Positions 43,842 to 52,859 of a DNA stretch of 64,000 bases are shown here, one piece after another. Numbering within the stretch: position 1 is the stretch's first letter; each line of letters opens with the position of its first letter. The DNA is from Acinetobacter sp. ANC 5054 (GTDB lineage: Bacteria > Pseudomonadota > Gammaproteobacteria > Pseudomonadales > Moraxellaceae). The position numbers were made by a program, and so were the translations under genes. Under the pieces are notes generated by a model that was not told the DNA's origin, made no database searches, and saw nothing but the letters and a program-made list of their open reading frames with translations. The DNA lies in assembly GCF_002135295.1 (NCBI RefSeq), contig NZ_NEGG01000011.1, positions 83,822 to 147,821 of the forward strand, given 5' to 3'.

Positions 43842-44738
43842 ATGGTTGGTCCTTTAGAGTTCATACTTGCAGGCGTTGTGGTCGGCTTCTGTGTAGGTAT
43901 TACAGGTGTTGGCGGTGGCTCGCTGATGACACCTATTCTGATCAGCCTATATAAAATTGAACCGCATATCGCAATTGGGACAGATTTACTTTATGCCTCG
44001 ATTTCAAAGTTTTGCGGTTCTTTAGTTCATGCCCGTAAAATGAACATTGTTTGGCCAATCGTGATTTGGCTAGCGGTGGGAAGTATTCCTGCTTCCTTTG
44101 CGACCCACTGGGTACTTGAAAACTATCTCAGCCAGTCGACACATTACAAAACTGTGTTGACTATGGTGCTTGGCTTTATGCTGACCCTGACAGGTATTTC
44201 AATTATTTTCCGTGGTCATATCGAAAAGTTCTTTAACAAATTCCGTAAAAATGATCAATTTGATGATATGACATCAGATTTAGAACGAGTCAATTTACAA
44301 GCTAAAAATAAACGTGCCTTAATTATTGTGATGGGGATCGTACTTGGTGTATTCGTTACATTATCTTCCGTCGGTGCTGGCGCGTTCGGCATTATGGCCT
44401 TGGTGCTCATGTTTCCGAATTTACCCATGATTCGTATTATCGGTTCAGATGTTGTACATGCTGTTCTACTGACTTTAGTCGCAGGCTTGGGTCATATGAG
44501 CTCAGGCAATGTCGACTTTCATTTATTGGGTTGGTTATTGGTTGGTTCTATTCCAGCCATTGTGGTCGGAACTTTAATCAGCTCACGTTTACCTGAAAAA
44601 GTCATTCGTAAAGTCCTAGGCATTACGCTGTTTATGTTAGGCATGAATTTCATCATTAATCCTGTAAAATCAAAACCTGTTGAAAAACCAGCCACTGCAA
44701 TGTTGATTGCTCCGGCGGTCAATAATCATCAGGTTTAA
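43842..44738 (+). CDS. TSUP-family (TauE/SafE) anion exporter
   Basis: A 298-aa inner-membrane protein with about eight membrane segments in two repeats. The N-terminal signature GITGVGGGSLMTPIL and its second-half counterpart VGAGAFGIMALVLMFP are typical of TauE/SafE transporters, which move sulfite, sulfoacetate or related anions. A charged loop (about residues 125-155) separates the halves. It stands alone before aroG. Substrate cannot be read from the sequence. Confidence 0.88.
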   Translation: MVGPLEFILAGVVVGFCVGITGVGGGSLMTPILISLYKIEPHIAIGTDLLYASISKFCGSLVHARKMNIVWPIVIWLAVGSIPASFATHWVLENYLSQSTHYKTVLTMVLGFMLTLTGISIIFRGHIEKFFNKFRKNDQFDDMTSDLERVNLQAKNKRALIIVMGIVLGVFVTLSSVGAGAFGIMALVLMFPNLPMIRIIGSDVVHAVLLTLVAGLGHMSSGNVDFHLLGWLLVGSIPAIVVGTLISSRLPEKVIRKVLGITLFMLGMNFIINPVKSKPVEKPATAMLIAPAVNNHQV

Positions 44739-44865
44739 ATTAACTGCAAGATTCATCACTTTTTTTTCAGAGACTTATTGATCTTTTTTATAACAATTGA
44801 ATGCTATATTCATGTTATATTCGGCTCATGAAACAACCTTTTGTATAATCAAACCAGTGACGGCA

Positions 44866-45957
44866 ATGAATACTTTACAGTCAAATTCTATTACCCAAAA
44901 CGACATTGATGACGTGAATGTAAAAAGCATTCAGCCTCTTGTTACTCCTGCAGAACTAAAAAAAGAGTTACCTCTGACTGAAACTGCTTATCAAACAGTC
45001 CTTAAAGGCCGTGAAACTGTTCGTAATATTTTAGATGGCAATGACAAACGTTTATTCGTTGTCATTGGTCCATGCTCTATTCACGATACAGTCGCTGCCC
45101 ATGATTATGCAGACCGTCTAAAAGTTCTTAGCGACAAAATCCAAGATACCATTTATGTCGTCATGCGCGTGTACTTCGAAAAGCCACGTACGACTGTAGG
45201 TTGGAAAGGTCTAATCAATGACCCTGACATGAACGATTCTTTCAACATTGAAAAAGGTCTACGTATTGGTCGTAAGCTTTTACTCGAATTGAACGAAAAA
45301 GGTTTGCCATGTGCCACTGAGGCACTCGATCCAAACTCACCTCAATACTACCAAGACCTTATTTCTTGGTCTGCAATTGGTGCACGTACTACTGAAAGCC
45401 AAACTCACCGTGAAATGTCTTCAGGCTTATCTTCACCTGTTGGCTTTAAAAATGGTACAGATGGTGGCTTAACGGTTGCAACCAATGCGATGCAGTCTGT
45501 TAAACACGGTCATAGCTTCTTGGGTCTAAGCGATCAAGGTCAAGTTTCTGTGATTCGTACCAGTGGTAACCCATACGCGCATGTCGTGCTTCGTGGTGGT
45601 AACGGCAAGCCTAACTATGATGCAGGCTCAGTTGCAGATGCAGAAGCTGCTTTAGCGAAAGCCAAAGTTAGTGGCAAAATTATGATTGACACCAGTCATG
45701 CCAATTCAAATAAAGACCCGTACTTACAATCACTTGTTCTTAAAAATATTACTGAACAAATCCTTGACGGCAACAAGTCAATCGTGGGTATTATGGTAGA
45801 AAGTCATTTAAAAGGTGGTCGTCAGGATATTCCTGCCAATCTTTGTGACCTTGAATACGGTAAATCTGTTACTGACGGATGTATTGACTGGGATACGACT
45901 GAAAAAGTCTTGTTAGAGATGCATGAAGCACTTAAAGATGTCTTGCCGACACGCTAA
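44866..45957 (+). CDS. aroG: 3-deoxy-7-phosphoheptulonate synthase (DAHP synthase, class I)
   Basis: Condenses phosphoenolpyruvate and erythrose-4-phosphate, the first step of the shikimate pathway. The 363-aa protein has VIGPCSIHD, the EKPRTTVGWKGLINDP block and the metal-binding IDTSHANS and ESHLKGGRQDI segments of the AroFGH family. An in-frame ATG exists at 44797, but an extended -10-like TGCTATATT at 44802-44810 and the family N-terminus favour 44866. The E. coli isozymes differ in which aromatic acid inhibits them. The type here is not decided by sequence inspection, so the symbol is nominal. Confidence 0.93.
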   Translation: MNTLQSNSITQNDIDDVNVKSIQPLVTPAELKKELPLTETAYQTVLKGRETVRNILDGNDKRLFVVIGPCSIHDTVAAHDYADRLKVLSDKIQDTIYVVMRVYFEKPRTTVGWKGLINDPDMNDSFNIEKGLRIGRKLLLELNEKGLPCATEALDPNSPQYYQDLISWSAIGARTTESQTHREMSSGLSSPVGFKNGTDGGLTVATNAMQSVKHGHSFLGLSDQGQVSVIRTSGNPYAHVVLRGGNGKPNYDAGSVADAEAALAKAKVSGKIMIDTSHANSNKDPYLQSLVLKNITEQILDGNKSIVGIMVESHLKGGRQDIPANLCDLEYGKSVTDGCIDWDTTEKVLLEMHEALKDVLPTR

Positions 45958-45965
45958 GTGATTTA

Positions 45966-45992
45966 AAAACGCCATCTTCAAGATGGCGTTTT
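45966..45992 (+). terminator. Terminator after the DAHP synthase gene
   Basis: AAAACGCCATC and GATGGCGTTTT form a strong GC-rich stem followed by CTTTTG. It closes the DAHP synthase transcript. Confidence 0.9.
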
Positions 45993-46014
45993 CTTTTGAA
46001 GGAAATTTTGTCCA

Positions 46015-46539
46015 ATGAATGAAATCGAAAATGCGCTAAGCCACATTGAAAACTTCCAATATATACACGAGCACTTATTTACTTCTGGACAACCTACATC
46101 CTCCCAGCTACAAAGTATTAAAGAGTATGGCGTAACCACAGTCATCAATTTGGCACTGACTGATGCATCAAATCATTTAGAACATGAAGACCGTATTTGC
46201 TTAGACTTTGGACTAAACTATATTCATGTGCCTATTTCATGGGATACACCTTCAGACGATCAATGTCTTTTGGTCTTAGATATGCTCGATCATTTGGTTC
46301 AAGGTCAAACCGTATGGTTACACTGTGCCAAAAACTTTCGTGTCAGTAGCTTAATGTATTTATATCGTCAATATTATATGGATATCGATATGCCAACTGC
46401 ACAAGAAATGATGCATCAAATTTGGGAACCGAATGAAACATGGACGGGTTTGATCCATGCCGTTGCTTTACAACTCCAAGGTCGTAAAGCAACCAAAGAC
46501 TTACAACATGCCCTTATCCATCCGGATCATTTCGCGTGA
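46015..46539 (+). CDS. Phosphatase-like protein with short CX4R P-loop
   Basis: A 174-aa protein of the dual-specificity phosphatase-like group. The N-terminal segment LFTSGQPTSSQLQSI and the P-loop HCAKNFRVSS near residue 103 are visible. The loop holds only four residues between cysteine and arginine, where true PTP enzymes have five. This is seen in a family of bacterial proteins with HCxxNxRVS motifs whose activity is not well described. Its end overlaps the convergent ispF by 13 bp. Confidence 0.8.
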   Translation: MNEIENALSHIENFQYIHEHLFTSGQPTSSQLQSIKEYGVTTVINLALTDASNHLEHEDRICLDFGLNYIHVPISWDTPSDDQCLLVLDMLDHLVQGQTVWLHCAKNFRVSSLMYLYRQYYMDIDMPTAQEMMHQIWEPNETWTGLIHAVALQLQGRKATKDLQHALIHPDHFA

Positions 46540-47015
46540 GAAATGAGTACTGTCGCTGTCGATAAAATTCCTTCTTGGCGACCGGTAAATCCTAGTTTTT
46601 CGGTCGTTGTTGCTTTCACACTAATTTGTGTCACTTCTACTTGCATGACATCCGCAATGCTTTGACGCATTTCTAAATTGTGTTTCGCCAATTTTGGACG
46701 TTCGCACGCCACTGTAATATCAGCATTATTCAACACATAACCCCGGTCTAAAATCAGTTGATATACATGTTTAAGTAATACACGACTATCTGCACCTTTA
46801 AATTTTGGGTCGGTATCAGGGAAATGTTGACCAATATCCCCCAAGGCTAAAGCACCCAATAAAGCATCACATAATGCATGCAACACCACATCACCATCTG
46901 AATGTGCTTTTAAACCATGTGTATGTGGAATCTGAACGCCCGCAAGAGTAACAAAGTCACCTTCCTCAAATGCATGTACATCCATTCCCTGACCAATACG
47001 AATTTGAGCTACCAT
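46527..47015 (-). CDS. ispF: 2-C-methyl-D-erythritol 2,4-cyclodiphosphate synthase IspF
   Basis: Fifth step of the MEP pathway to isoprenoid precursors. The 162-aa protein has the metal-binding GMDVHAF motif near the N-terminus, LKAHSDGDVVLHALCDALLG, and the C-terminal TTEKLGFTGRQEG, so it is complete. It is not fused to or adjacent to ispD here. The tail overlaps the convergent phosphatase-like gene. Confidence 0.97.
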   Translation of the reverse strand: MVAQIRIGQGMDVHAFEEGDFVTLAGVQIPHTHGLKAHSDGDVVLHALCDALLGALALGDIGQHFPDTDPKFKGADSRVLLKHVYQLILDRGYVLNNADITVACERPKLAKHNLEMRQSIADVMQVEVTQISVKATTTEKLGFTGRQEGILSTATVLISHAK

Positions 47016-47115
47016 GGTATAGATCCTTTAGAAAATAATGATTGAAATCTTGTATTCACGCTTTCTATTTCGCTATAGTGTGGGCAAGCGCAACATAGTG
47101 AAAGTATAAGCGATC

Positions 47116-47766
47116 ATGCTGTTGAAAACTGATATAAATATCATCAAAAAATTTGGATTGTTTGTTTTCTTGGGTCTCGGTATATCCGCATTGACGCATG
47201 CCAATAACATCGACTGTCGTCACGCCACTGGCCAAGCCCAAAAGAACTTTTGTGCTGATGGTTTTTCCGAGCAGCGAGAAAAACTCGACACGCTTTTTCT
47301 GACGGCTCAATTGATTACCGATGCCCCCTTGCGTTTATTAGAAGATACTCAACAAATTTGGTACAACCGTGTGCAGCAGTGTAAGACGTTGAATTGCTTT
47401 AAGCAGCAATTTGAAATTCGTCATGAAGATTTGAACATTTACACCTCAATGAACCAGAGTTTGACGCAACATTATCTAAAATTTGAAAATGGTCACTTTG
47501 CAACATCACCAGTACATTTAAAAGTCCATCAACTCAGTAAAGACAGTATTAAAATTGAAGGCATTGCCTATCGTAATCCGAACAATCGGGTCGAAACGCA
47601 AATCATACCTTTCCTTGCCTACACAACACCTGAACAAAAAAGCCAAATTACGGACAATGAAAATGACTGCAAATATCAGTTTATTTACAGTAAAGCCTTA
47701 CTTTCAGTAAAGACGGATCAAAAAGGTTGTGAGCGTTTTGCGGGTATTTATCGTTTATATGATTAA
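47116..47766 (+). CDS. Exported protein with LprI-like N-terminal domain
   Basis: A 216-aa protein with a signal peptide (hydrophobic 12-27, cleavage near THA-NN). The first 80 mature residues have the cysteine pattern of DUF1311/lysozyme-inhibitor LprI domains (DCRHATGQAQKNFCADGF, later QQCKTLNCFKQQF). The C-terminal half is a beta-rich domain with two more cysteines and no family I can name. It is probably periplasmic. It stands alone with its own terminator. Confidence 0.78.
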   Translation: MLLKTDINIIKKFGLFVFLGLGISALTHANNIDCRHATGQAQKNFCADGFSEQREKLDTLFLTAQLITDAPLRLLEDTQQIWYNRVQQCKTLNCFKQQFEIRHEDLNIYTSMNQSLTQHYLKFENGHFATSPVHLKVHQLSKDSIKIEGIAYRNPNNRVETQIIPFLAYTTPEQKSQITDNENDCKYQFIYSKALLSVKTDQKGCERFAGIYRLYD

Positions 47767-47790
47767 ATTTCAAACAGACCTTCTATCATA

Positions 47791-47818
47791 AAAAAGCCTC
47801 CAAAATAGGAGGCTTTTT
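47791..47818. terminator. Bidirectional terminator between the LprI-like gene and dadA
   Basis: AAAAAGCCTCC and GGAGGCTTTTT form a perfect 11-bp stem with a six-base loop between convergent genes. Confidence 0.92.
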
Positions 47819-47834
47819 AGTTTAAACATTGCGA

Positions 47835-49079
47835 CTAAATAGGATGCGATGCTAAGACTTTCTGGCTAATAATCGCCGCTGTTGCAGCAGATAAAGTCCA
47901 GCCTAAATGTCCATGACCGGTATTATAGAAAATGTGATTGCGCTTGCCTGCATCCACCACAGGCATCATATTTGGCATCATTGGACGTAATCCGGCCCAA
48001 GGTACAACATGCTCTGTCGATAAATTAAAATTTCGATTCGACCAATCAATTAAGGGCTGAATGCGATCTGCTCGGATATCACGATTGTATCCATTAAACT
48101 CTGCTGTTCCAGCAACTCGAAGTCTATCTATACCCAGTCTTGACGTTACAATTTTTGCACTTTCATCCAATAGACTCACCCAAGGTGCATTGGTCTGACT
48201 TTGTTCATCATTTAAATTAATCGTAATTGAATAGCCTTTCACAGGATATACATTAACACGATCGCCAAGCTTATTGGCCAATTCATAACTCCCCACACCA
48301 CCACAGACCACGACAGCATCTGCTTTGAGTACATCTATTTCAGACCTTAAAATATCCATATTTTCAGTGCTTGGCTTTAAATGAATATTCACACCATCAG
48401 TATGATGCTCAAAATCAGTGACTTCAAAACCCCAAAGATAATTTACATCATAGCGTTCAGTTGCTTTGGCAAGCTGTGTGGTGAACTTATGAATATCACC
48501 GGTTGCATCACCTGGGCAATAAAAGCCGCCGTAATACTCACCCGTTAAACTTGGTTCAATTTGACGAATTTCAGACAAGCTCACAGGATGCCGCTCTAGG
48601 CCACCTTCACACAACATGGTATTGACCTGTGTAGCAACATCATAATCATGTTGGTTATGAAAGAAGTGTAAGATTCCGCGTTTTTCCAAATCGAATTGCA
48701 GCTGTTCATTTTCCGCAATTTCAAATAAACGTTGCCGAGCCATTAAAGCCAATTTAACGGTTTCATGGGTATTTTCACGATAATTTTTTATATGACCCAT
48801 AAACTCAAATAGCCATGAGTATTTATGAATATTAAAACTAGGATTAAGCAACAAAGGTGCTGACTTTTGTGACATCCACTTTATGCCTTTAAGCACTGTG
48901 GCTTTTTGATTCCAAACTTCTGCATTACATGCTGAAAGTTGCCCGCCATTGGCAAATGAAGTTTCCATGGCTGGATATAAGTGTTTATCTACGACAGTAA
49001 CTCGATAGCCCAACAGGCCTAATTCATAGGCTGTCGTTACCCCTGTAATTCCTGCACCAATCACTACAATATGACACAT
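47835..49079 (-). CDS. dadA: D-amino acid dehydrogenase-family FAD oxidoreductase under glycine control
   Basis: A 414-aa flavoprotein of the DadA type. The N-terminal FAD motif VIGAGITGVTTAYELG and the C-terminal GHGHLGWTLSAATA are conserved. DadA oxidises D-amino acids to oxo acids and passes electrons to the quinone pool. A tandem glycine riboswitch occupies the 5' leader, which suggests that glycine is the physiological substrate or signal here. AGGAG five bases before the ATG supports the start. There is no alanine racemase (dadX) next to it, unlike in the E. coli dadAX operon. Confidence 0.9.
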   Translation of the reverse strand: MCHIVVIGAGITGVTTAYELGLLGYRVTVVDKHLYPAMETSFANGGQLSACNAEVWNQKATVLKGIKWMSQKSAPLLLNPSFNIHKYSWLFEFMGHIKNYRENTHETVKLALMARQRLFEIAENEQLQFDLEKRGILHFFHNQHDYDVATQVNTMLCEGGLERHPVSLSEIRQIEPSLTGEYYGGFYCPGDATGDIHKFTTQLAKATERYDVNYLWGFEVTDFEHHTDGVNIHLKPSTENMDILRSEIDVLKADAVVVCGGVGSYELANKLGDRVNVYPVKGYSITINLNDEQSQTNAPWVSLLDESAKIVTSRLGIDRLRVAGTAEFNGYNRDIRADRIQPLIDWSNRNFNLSTEHVVPWAGLRPMMPNMMPVVDAGKRNHIFYNTGHGHLGWTLSAATAAIISQKVLASHPI

Positions 49080-49111
49080 ATAGGCTCCTTGGAATCATTA
49101 TTCCTAGATTC

Positions 49112-49290
49112 GCCCCATCTGTCATTGGTACCTGAGAGCTTTGGTTAATGGTAAATATTAACCTTCCCCTTCGGTGAGTAAGTCCAGCTTACTTCTCTCC
49201 AGATTTTCATAATGATTACAGTCCTTTTGCCTGAGAGTTTCCTGGGGGAACTTGCTCCTTCGGCGAGCACATCGCGTGCTTCTCTCCTGC
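49112..49290 (-). ncRNA. Tandem glycine riboswitch upstream of dadA
   Basis: Two consecutive aptamers lie on the minus strand. The first (49221-49290) runs from GGAGAGAAGC through GCCGAAGGAGC to CTCTCAGGCAAAAGGAC. The second (49112-49202) runs from GGAGAGAAGT through CACCGAAGGGG to CTCTCAGGTACCAATGAC. These are the conserved cores of the glycine riboswitch. A short hairpin (49091-49104) then lies directly before the AGGAG of dadA, so control of translation initiation is the likely expression platform. In tandem switches glycine normally turns expression on. Confidence 0.95.
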
Positions 49291-49512
49291 AACCATCGCT
49301 ATTATTTTTAATCGGCGCTGAATATCTTTTGTGCCTTAATTGATATGAGCAATTTTTATACCAAAATACAAGTGCTTCTTGGGTCAATATTGTTAGCATT
49401 TATGCTCTACATTATTTCAATTCCCAATTTCACTATAAAAAACAGTCTAAATGATTGATACAATTCAATATCAGTTAGAATGACAACTCGGTACAGGGTT
49501 GATTGACACAAT

Positions 49513-50283
49513 ATGGACAAACTTGCCCAATTTGCGGATTTTGCTGAAATCATTGCCACGCATTCGATTGAAGAATTAACGCAGACTGATTTGCTATTGA
49601 TAGATGCAGAAAAAACGCTACAAAGTTTTTATGCACCATTTGAACACATCAATCTAGATGCAAAGCTAGTCATTGTTGGAATTTGTCCAGGCCAACAACA
49701 ATGGATAAATGCTTTAGTTGCAGCAAAAGCTAGCATTCAGCAAGGGTTATCCCAAAATCTAATCCTTAATAATGCCAAAACAAGTGGTGCATTTAGCGGT
49801 CCTATTCGTAAAAATTTGACCCAGTTATTAGACTATGTTGGCTTACAGCACCATTTAGGCATCACCACCACACAACAACTTTTTACTGAACATCAAGAAA
49901 TGGTGCAAATGTGCTCCGCGTTACAGCAATGTATTTTGGTCAAAGGCAAAAATTATGCAGGTTCAACGCCTGCGATGCTAAAAAATGATTTTCTGAAACA
50001 GCATATACATCACTACTTTATCCCCATGGTTCAACAACTACCAAACGCCCTTTATATCCCCCTTGGTAAAGGTGTAGATGAAGTCCTAAATTACCTTGAA
50101 CATTTAGGTTATTTAAACGCTCATCAAATTTTAGATGGATTTCCCCATCCTTCAGGAGCAAATGCAGAACGCATCAAATATTTTTTAGGTGAAAAACCGC
50201 GCGAGCTGCTTTCAAAACAAACTAATCCAGATCAGATTGACCAAGCCAAAGCTAAGATTTTAGAGAAATTAAAAAACCTTTAA
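49513..50283 (+). CDS. Uracil-DNA glycosylase-superfamily-like protein
   Basis: A 256-aa protein with the two end motifs of the UDG fold: VGICPGQQQ near residue 56 (motif A, GxxPG) and FPHPSGANAERI near residue 215 (motif B, HPSxxN). The water-activating aspartate or asparagine of classical UDGs is not evident after motif A. The central part contains several histidines and two cysteines but not the four-cysteine pattern of iron-sulfur UDGs. Excision of damaged bases is possible, but substrate is not established. It stands alone. Confidence 0.72.
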   Translation: MDKLAQFADFAEIIATHSIEELTQTDLLLIDAEKTLQSFYAPFEHINLDAKLVIVGICPGQQQWINALVAAKASIQQGLSQNLILNNAKTSGAFSGPIRKNLTQLLDYVGLQHHLGITTTQQLFTEHQEMVQMCSALQQCILVKGKNYAGSTPAMLKNDFLKQHIHHYFIPMVQQLPNALYIPLGKGVDEVLNYLEHLGYLNAHQILDGFPHPSGANAERIKYFLGEKPRELLSKQTNPDQIDQAKAKILEKLKNL

Positions 50284-50464
50284 ATCTTCAGGTTATATCT
50301 ATTGAATCAGCTATTAAATTAATTAAATATCAAAATGTTAGTAAAACACGCATTTTCAATAAAACTAGAAAAGTGTGATGTGTTTTACTTTTTTAACTCA
50401 ATGTGTGATTATGCGTCGAAAATAAATACTGATTTATAACAATAAATGTTCAATGGGAAATAAT

Positions 50465-50995
50465 ATGAAATCTTTTCTAGGATTAAGCATCATCACAATC
50501 TTGCTGACTGGATGTATCACTGTGCATACAGGGAAACCTGCTGCAACGAAGGAAATAAAATTAAAAGGCGCAAATATCGTTGAAAATACCAAAACAACGA
50601 ACCGTATTGTTACTCGAGGACAGCTGATATGCGAAGCAGGACAAAGCTGCCCTGAACTTTCAATCGATTGGCAGCCCACTCGTGGAGAATATGCGCTTTC
50701 ACTGCATCTATATGACCAAAAGCAATTAGAAATGAATGAATTTACTTTTATTGTCGATGGTAAAATTTATTCTTATAGCGTTATTGGGCAAACGGATTAT
50801 CGCCAGTTAGAGAAATCAAATATTGTTGATTCTTCAAATACTGTGATGGTTCCTGATCGTCTTTTAAAGAACTTCAAAAATGCCAAAAATATTGCGGTCG
50901 TGATGTCGACCAATCAAGGTGATATTACCCACTATATGTATAAAAACAATGTAAAATCTGATGCTTATCGTCTATTTTTACGCGCATATACCTAA
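50465..50995 (+). CDS. Small lipoprotein, unknown function
   Basis: A 176-aa protein with a lipoprotein signal ending in the lipobox LLTGC near residue 17. The mature part is beta-rich, with two cysteines (ICEAGQSCPEL) and no recognised family. An ATG 12 bases upstream is in frame, but MKSFLGL is the normal signal-peptide start. It is probably attached to the outer membrane or periplasmic face. It stands alone. Confidence 0.75.
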   Translation: MKSFLGLSIITILLTGCITVHTGKPAATKEIKLKGANIVENTKTTNRIVTRGQLICEAGQSCPELSIDWQPTRGEYALSLHLYDQKQLEMNEFTFIVDGKIYSYSVIGQTDYRQLEKSNIVDSSNTVMVPDRLLKNFKNAKNIAVVMSTNQGDITHYMYKNNVKSDAYRLFLRAYT

Positions 50996-51130
50996 AAGTA
51001 AGTTGACGAATAATGTTCTTATTAGTTTTCCAATTTTAATTGGTTAACGACAAAATTACATGTTCTGCAAACTGTTAAATTTGCAGAACATTGAAAAATT
51101 TACTCAATTTGATCTATCCGATATTTACGA

Positions 51131-51646
51131 TCAATGGATATTTTTAACCAAACGAATCAATTCAAGTTGAGTCAAAGGTTCACCAAAACCTTGCCCAACA
51201 GGATAATTTTCAGGTTGTTGAATGTTTTGATAACCACAGCGCTGATAAAACTGGATCAACTCCAAACGCACATCAATCACATACATACCAAATTGAGTAA
51301 GATTTGGTTTTAAAACGATTGCCTGTTTTTCGGCATACTCCAATAATTGTCGTCCCAATCCACCACCTTGCCATGCGGGATCTATCGCAAATGTACCGAT
51401 GTCACACGTATTCCCTGTGAATTCAGCACCAATACACCCCACGATCTGTTCTGCATTATTTAACATCACAAACAGTTGAAAATTGTCCGTATTTATTAAA
51501 TGAAGTAATTGCTGCTGATTTATTCGTTGTCCATCAACAATACCATGTTCAGTCGTCCAACTTTGAACATGTTGCCCACGGTAGGCATGATTTATCAATC
51601 TTTCTAAGTTTTCTATGTCATTTGCTTTTGCTAGTCGTATTTGCAT
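51131..51646 (-). CDS. GNAT-family N-acetyltransferase
   Basis: A 171-aa single-domain GNAT. Motif A, the acetyl-CoA site, reads IDPAWQGGGLGRQLLEYAE, and motif B follows with IQFYQRCGYQN. Substrate unknown. Short proteins of this type acetylate small amines or protein N-termini. It is upstream of aroC on the same strand but separated from it by a terminator, so it is its own unit. Confidence 0.85.
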   Translation of the reverse strand: MQIRLAKANDIENLERLINHAYRGQHVQSWTTEHGIVDGQRINQQQLLHLINTDNFQLFVMLNNAEQIVGCIGAEFTGNTCDIGTFAIDPAWQGGGLGRQLLEYAEKQAIVLKPNLTQFGMYVIDVRLELIQFYQRCGYQNIQQPENYPVGQGFGEPLTQLELIRLVKNIH

Positions 51647-51676
51647 TCTATTTCTTCTATATTTTCTTCAGTGTAA

Positions 51677-51704
51677 AAAAGACCAGACATGTGTCTGGTC
51701 TTTT
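51677..51704. terminator. Terminator between aroC and the GNAT gene
   Basis: AAAAGACCAGACA and its reverse complement form a 13-bp perfect stem with a two-base loop and A/T flanks. It is placed to end the aroC transcript on the minus strand. Confidence 0.9.
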
Positions 51705-51751
51705 AGAAAGGTGCTATTTTTGCTAACCCTTGGCAAAGGAATTAAGTCGAA

Positions 51752-52846
51752 TTACTTCGGCTCAATCGGTGCAAATGGTGCAACCACTTCGGCATTTTGT
51801 GCACGGTTACGCATGAAGTGATCCATCAACACAATCGCAAGCATTGCTTCTGCAATCGGTGTCGCACGCACACCCACACATGGGTCATGGCGACCTTTAG
51901 TCAATACATCCGTATCTTCACGGTTTATATTGATTGTTTTACCTGGTGTCGTGATTGACGCTGTAGGTTTTAATGCAATCGCCACACGAATGTCTTGACC
52001 GCTTGAAATACCACCTAAAATACCACCTGCATGATTTGCTAAGAAACCATCAGTTGTCAGCTCATCACGGGTTTCATGACCAAACTGTTCAGCTACACCA
52101 AAACCATCGCCAATTTCAACGCCTTTGACTGCATTAATCGACATCATTGCATGTGCAATATCTGCATCTAAGCGATCAAATACTGGCTCGCCCCAACCCA
52201 CTGGGACTTTAGAAGCAATAATTTCAAGTTTTGCACCACAGCTTGTACCTTGCTCACGTAGTGAAGTGACTAGCGCTTCAAAACGTGACACAGCATCGGC
52301 ATCACCACAGAAGAATGGATTATTTGGAACTTCATTCCAATCCAATTTTTCCGCTTTTTCAGTCCCGATTTGTGTCACATGGCCACGAATTTCAATCCCA
52401 AATTTTTCAAGAAGAAATTTCTTCGCAATTGCACCCGCAGCAACACGCATCGCTGTTTCACGAGCGCTTGAACGACCGCCACCACGATAGTCACGGAAAC
52501 CATACTTTTGCGTATAAGTATAATCAGCATGACCTGGACGGAAAGTCTGTGCAATATTGCCATAATCTTTAGACTTTTGATCTGTATTACGGATCAAAAG
52601 ACCAATCGAAGTACCTGTGGTTTTACCCTCAAATACGCCTGAAAAAATTTCAACTTCATCAGGTTCTTTACGCTGAGTTGCAAACTTCGATGTCCCTGGC
52701 TTACGACGGTCTAAGTCTTTTTGCAAATCTGCTTCAGACAGTTCAATACCCGGTGGAACCCCATCCACGATGGCCATAAGACCAACGCCATGAGATTCAC
52801 CACAAGTCGTTACACGGAAGAGTTGCCCTATACTATTACCTGCCAT
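51752..52846 (-). CDS. aroC: Chorismate synthase AroC
   Basis: Last step of the shikimate pathway: EPSP to chorismate, needing reduced FMN. The 364-aa protein has the signatures [37 protein letters not shown] and GGISSGQDI, and is complete. It follows prmB by 13 bp, the arrangement usual in gamma-proteobacteria, and is probably co-transcribed with it. Confidence 0.98.
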   Translation of the reverse strand: MAGNSIGQLFRVTTCGESHGVGLMAIVDGVPPGIELSEADLQKDLDRRKPGTSKFATQRKEPDEVEIFSGVFEGKTTGTSIGLLIRNTDQKSKDYGNIAQTFRPGHADYTYTQKYGFRDYRGGGRSSARETAMRVAAGAIAKKFLLEKFGIEIRGHVTQIGTEKAEKLDWNEVPNNPFFCGDADAVSRFEALVTSLREQGTSCGAKLEIIASKVPVGWGEPVFDRLDADIAHAMMSINAVKGVEIGDGFGVAEQFGHETRDELTTDGFLANHAGGILGGISSGQDIRVAIALKPTASITTPGKTININREDTDVLTKGRHDPCVGVRATPIAEAMLAIVLMDHFMRNRAQNAEVVAPFAPIEPK

Positions 52847-52859
52847 GTCAAACGACTCC

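Noticed and set aside
49145..49399. 84-codon minus-strand frame upstream of dadA.
   Set aside because: It overlies the tandem glycine riboswitch, whose conserved cores explain the sequence.
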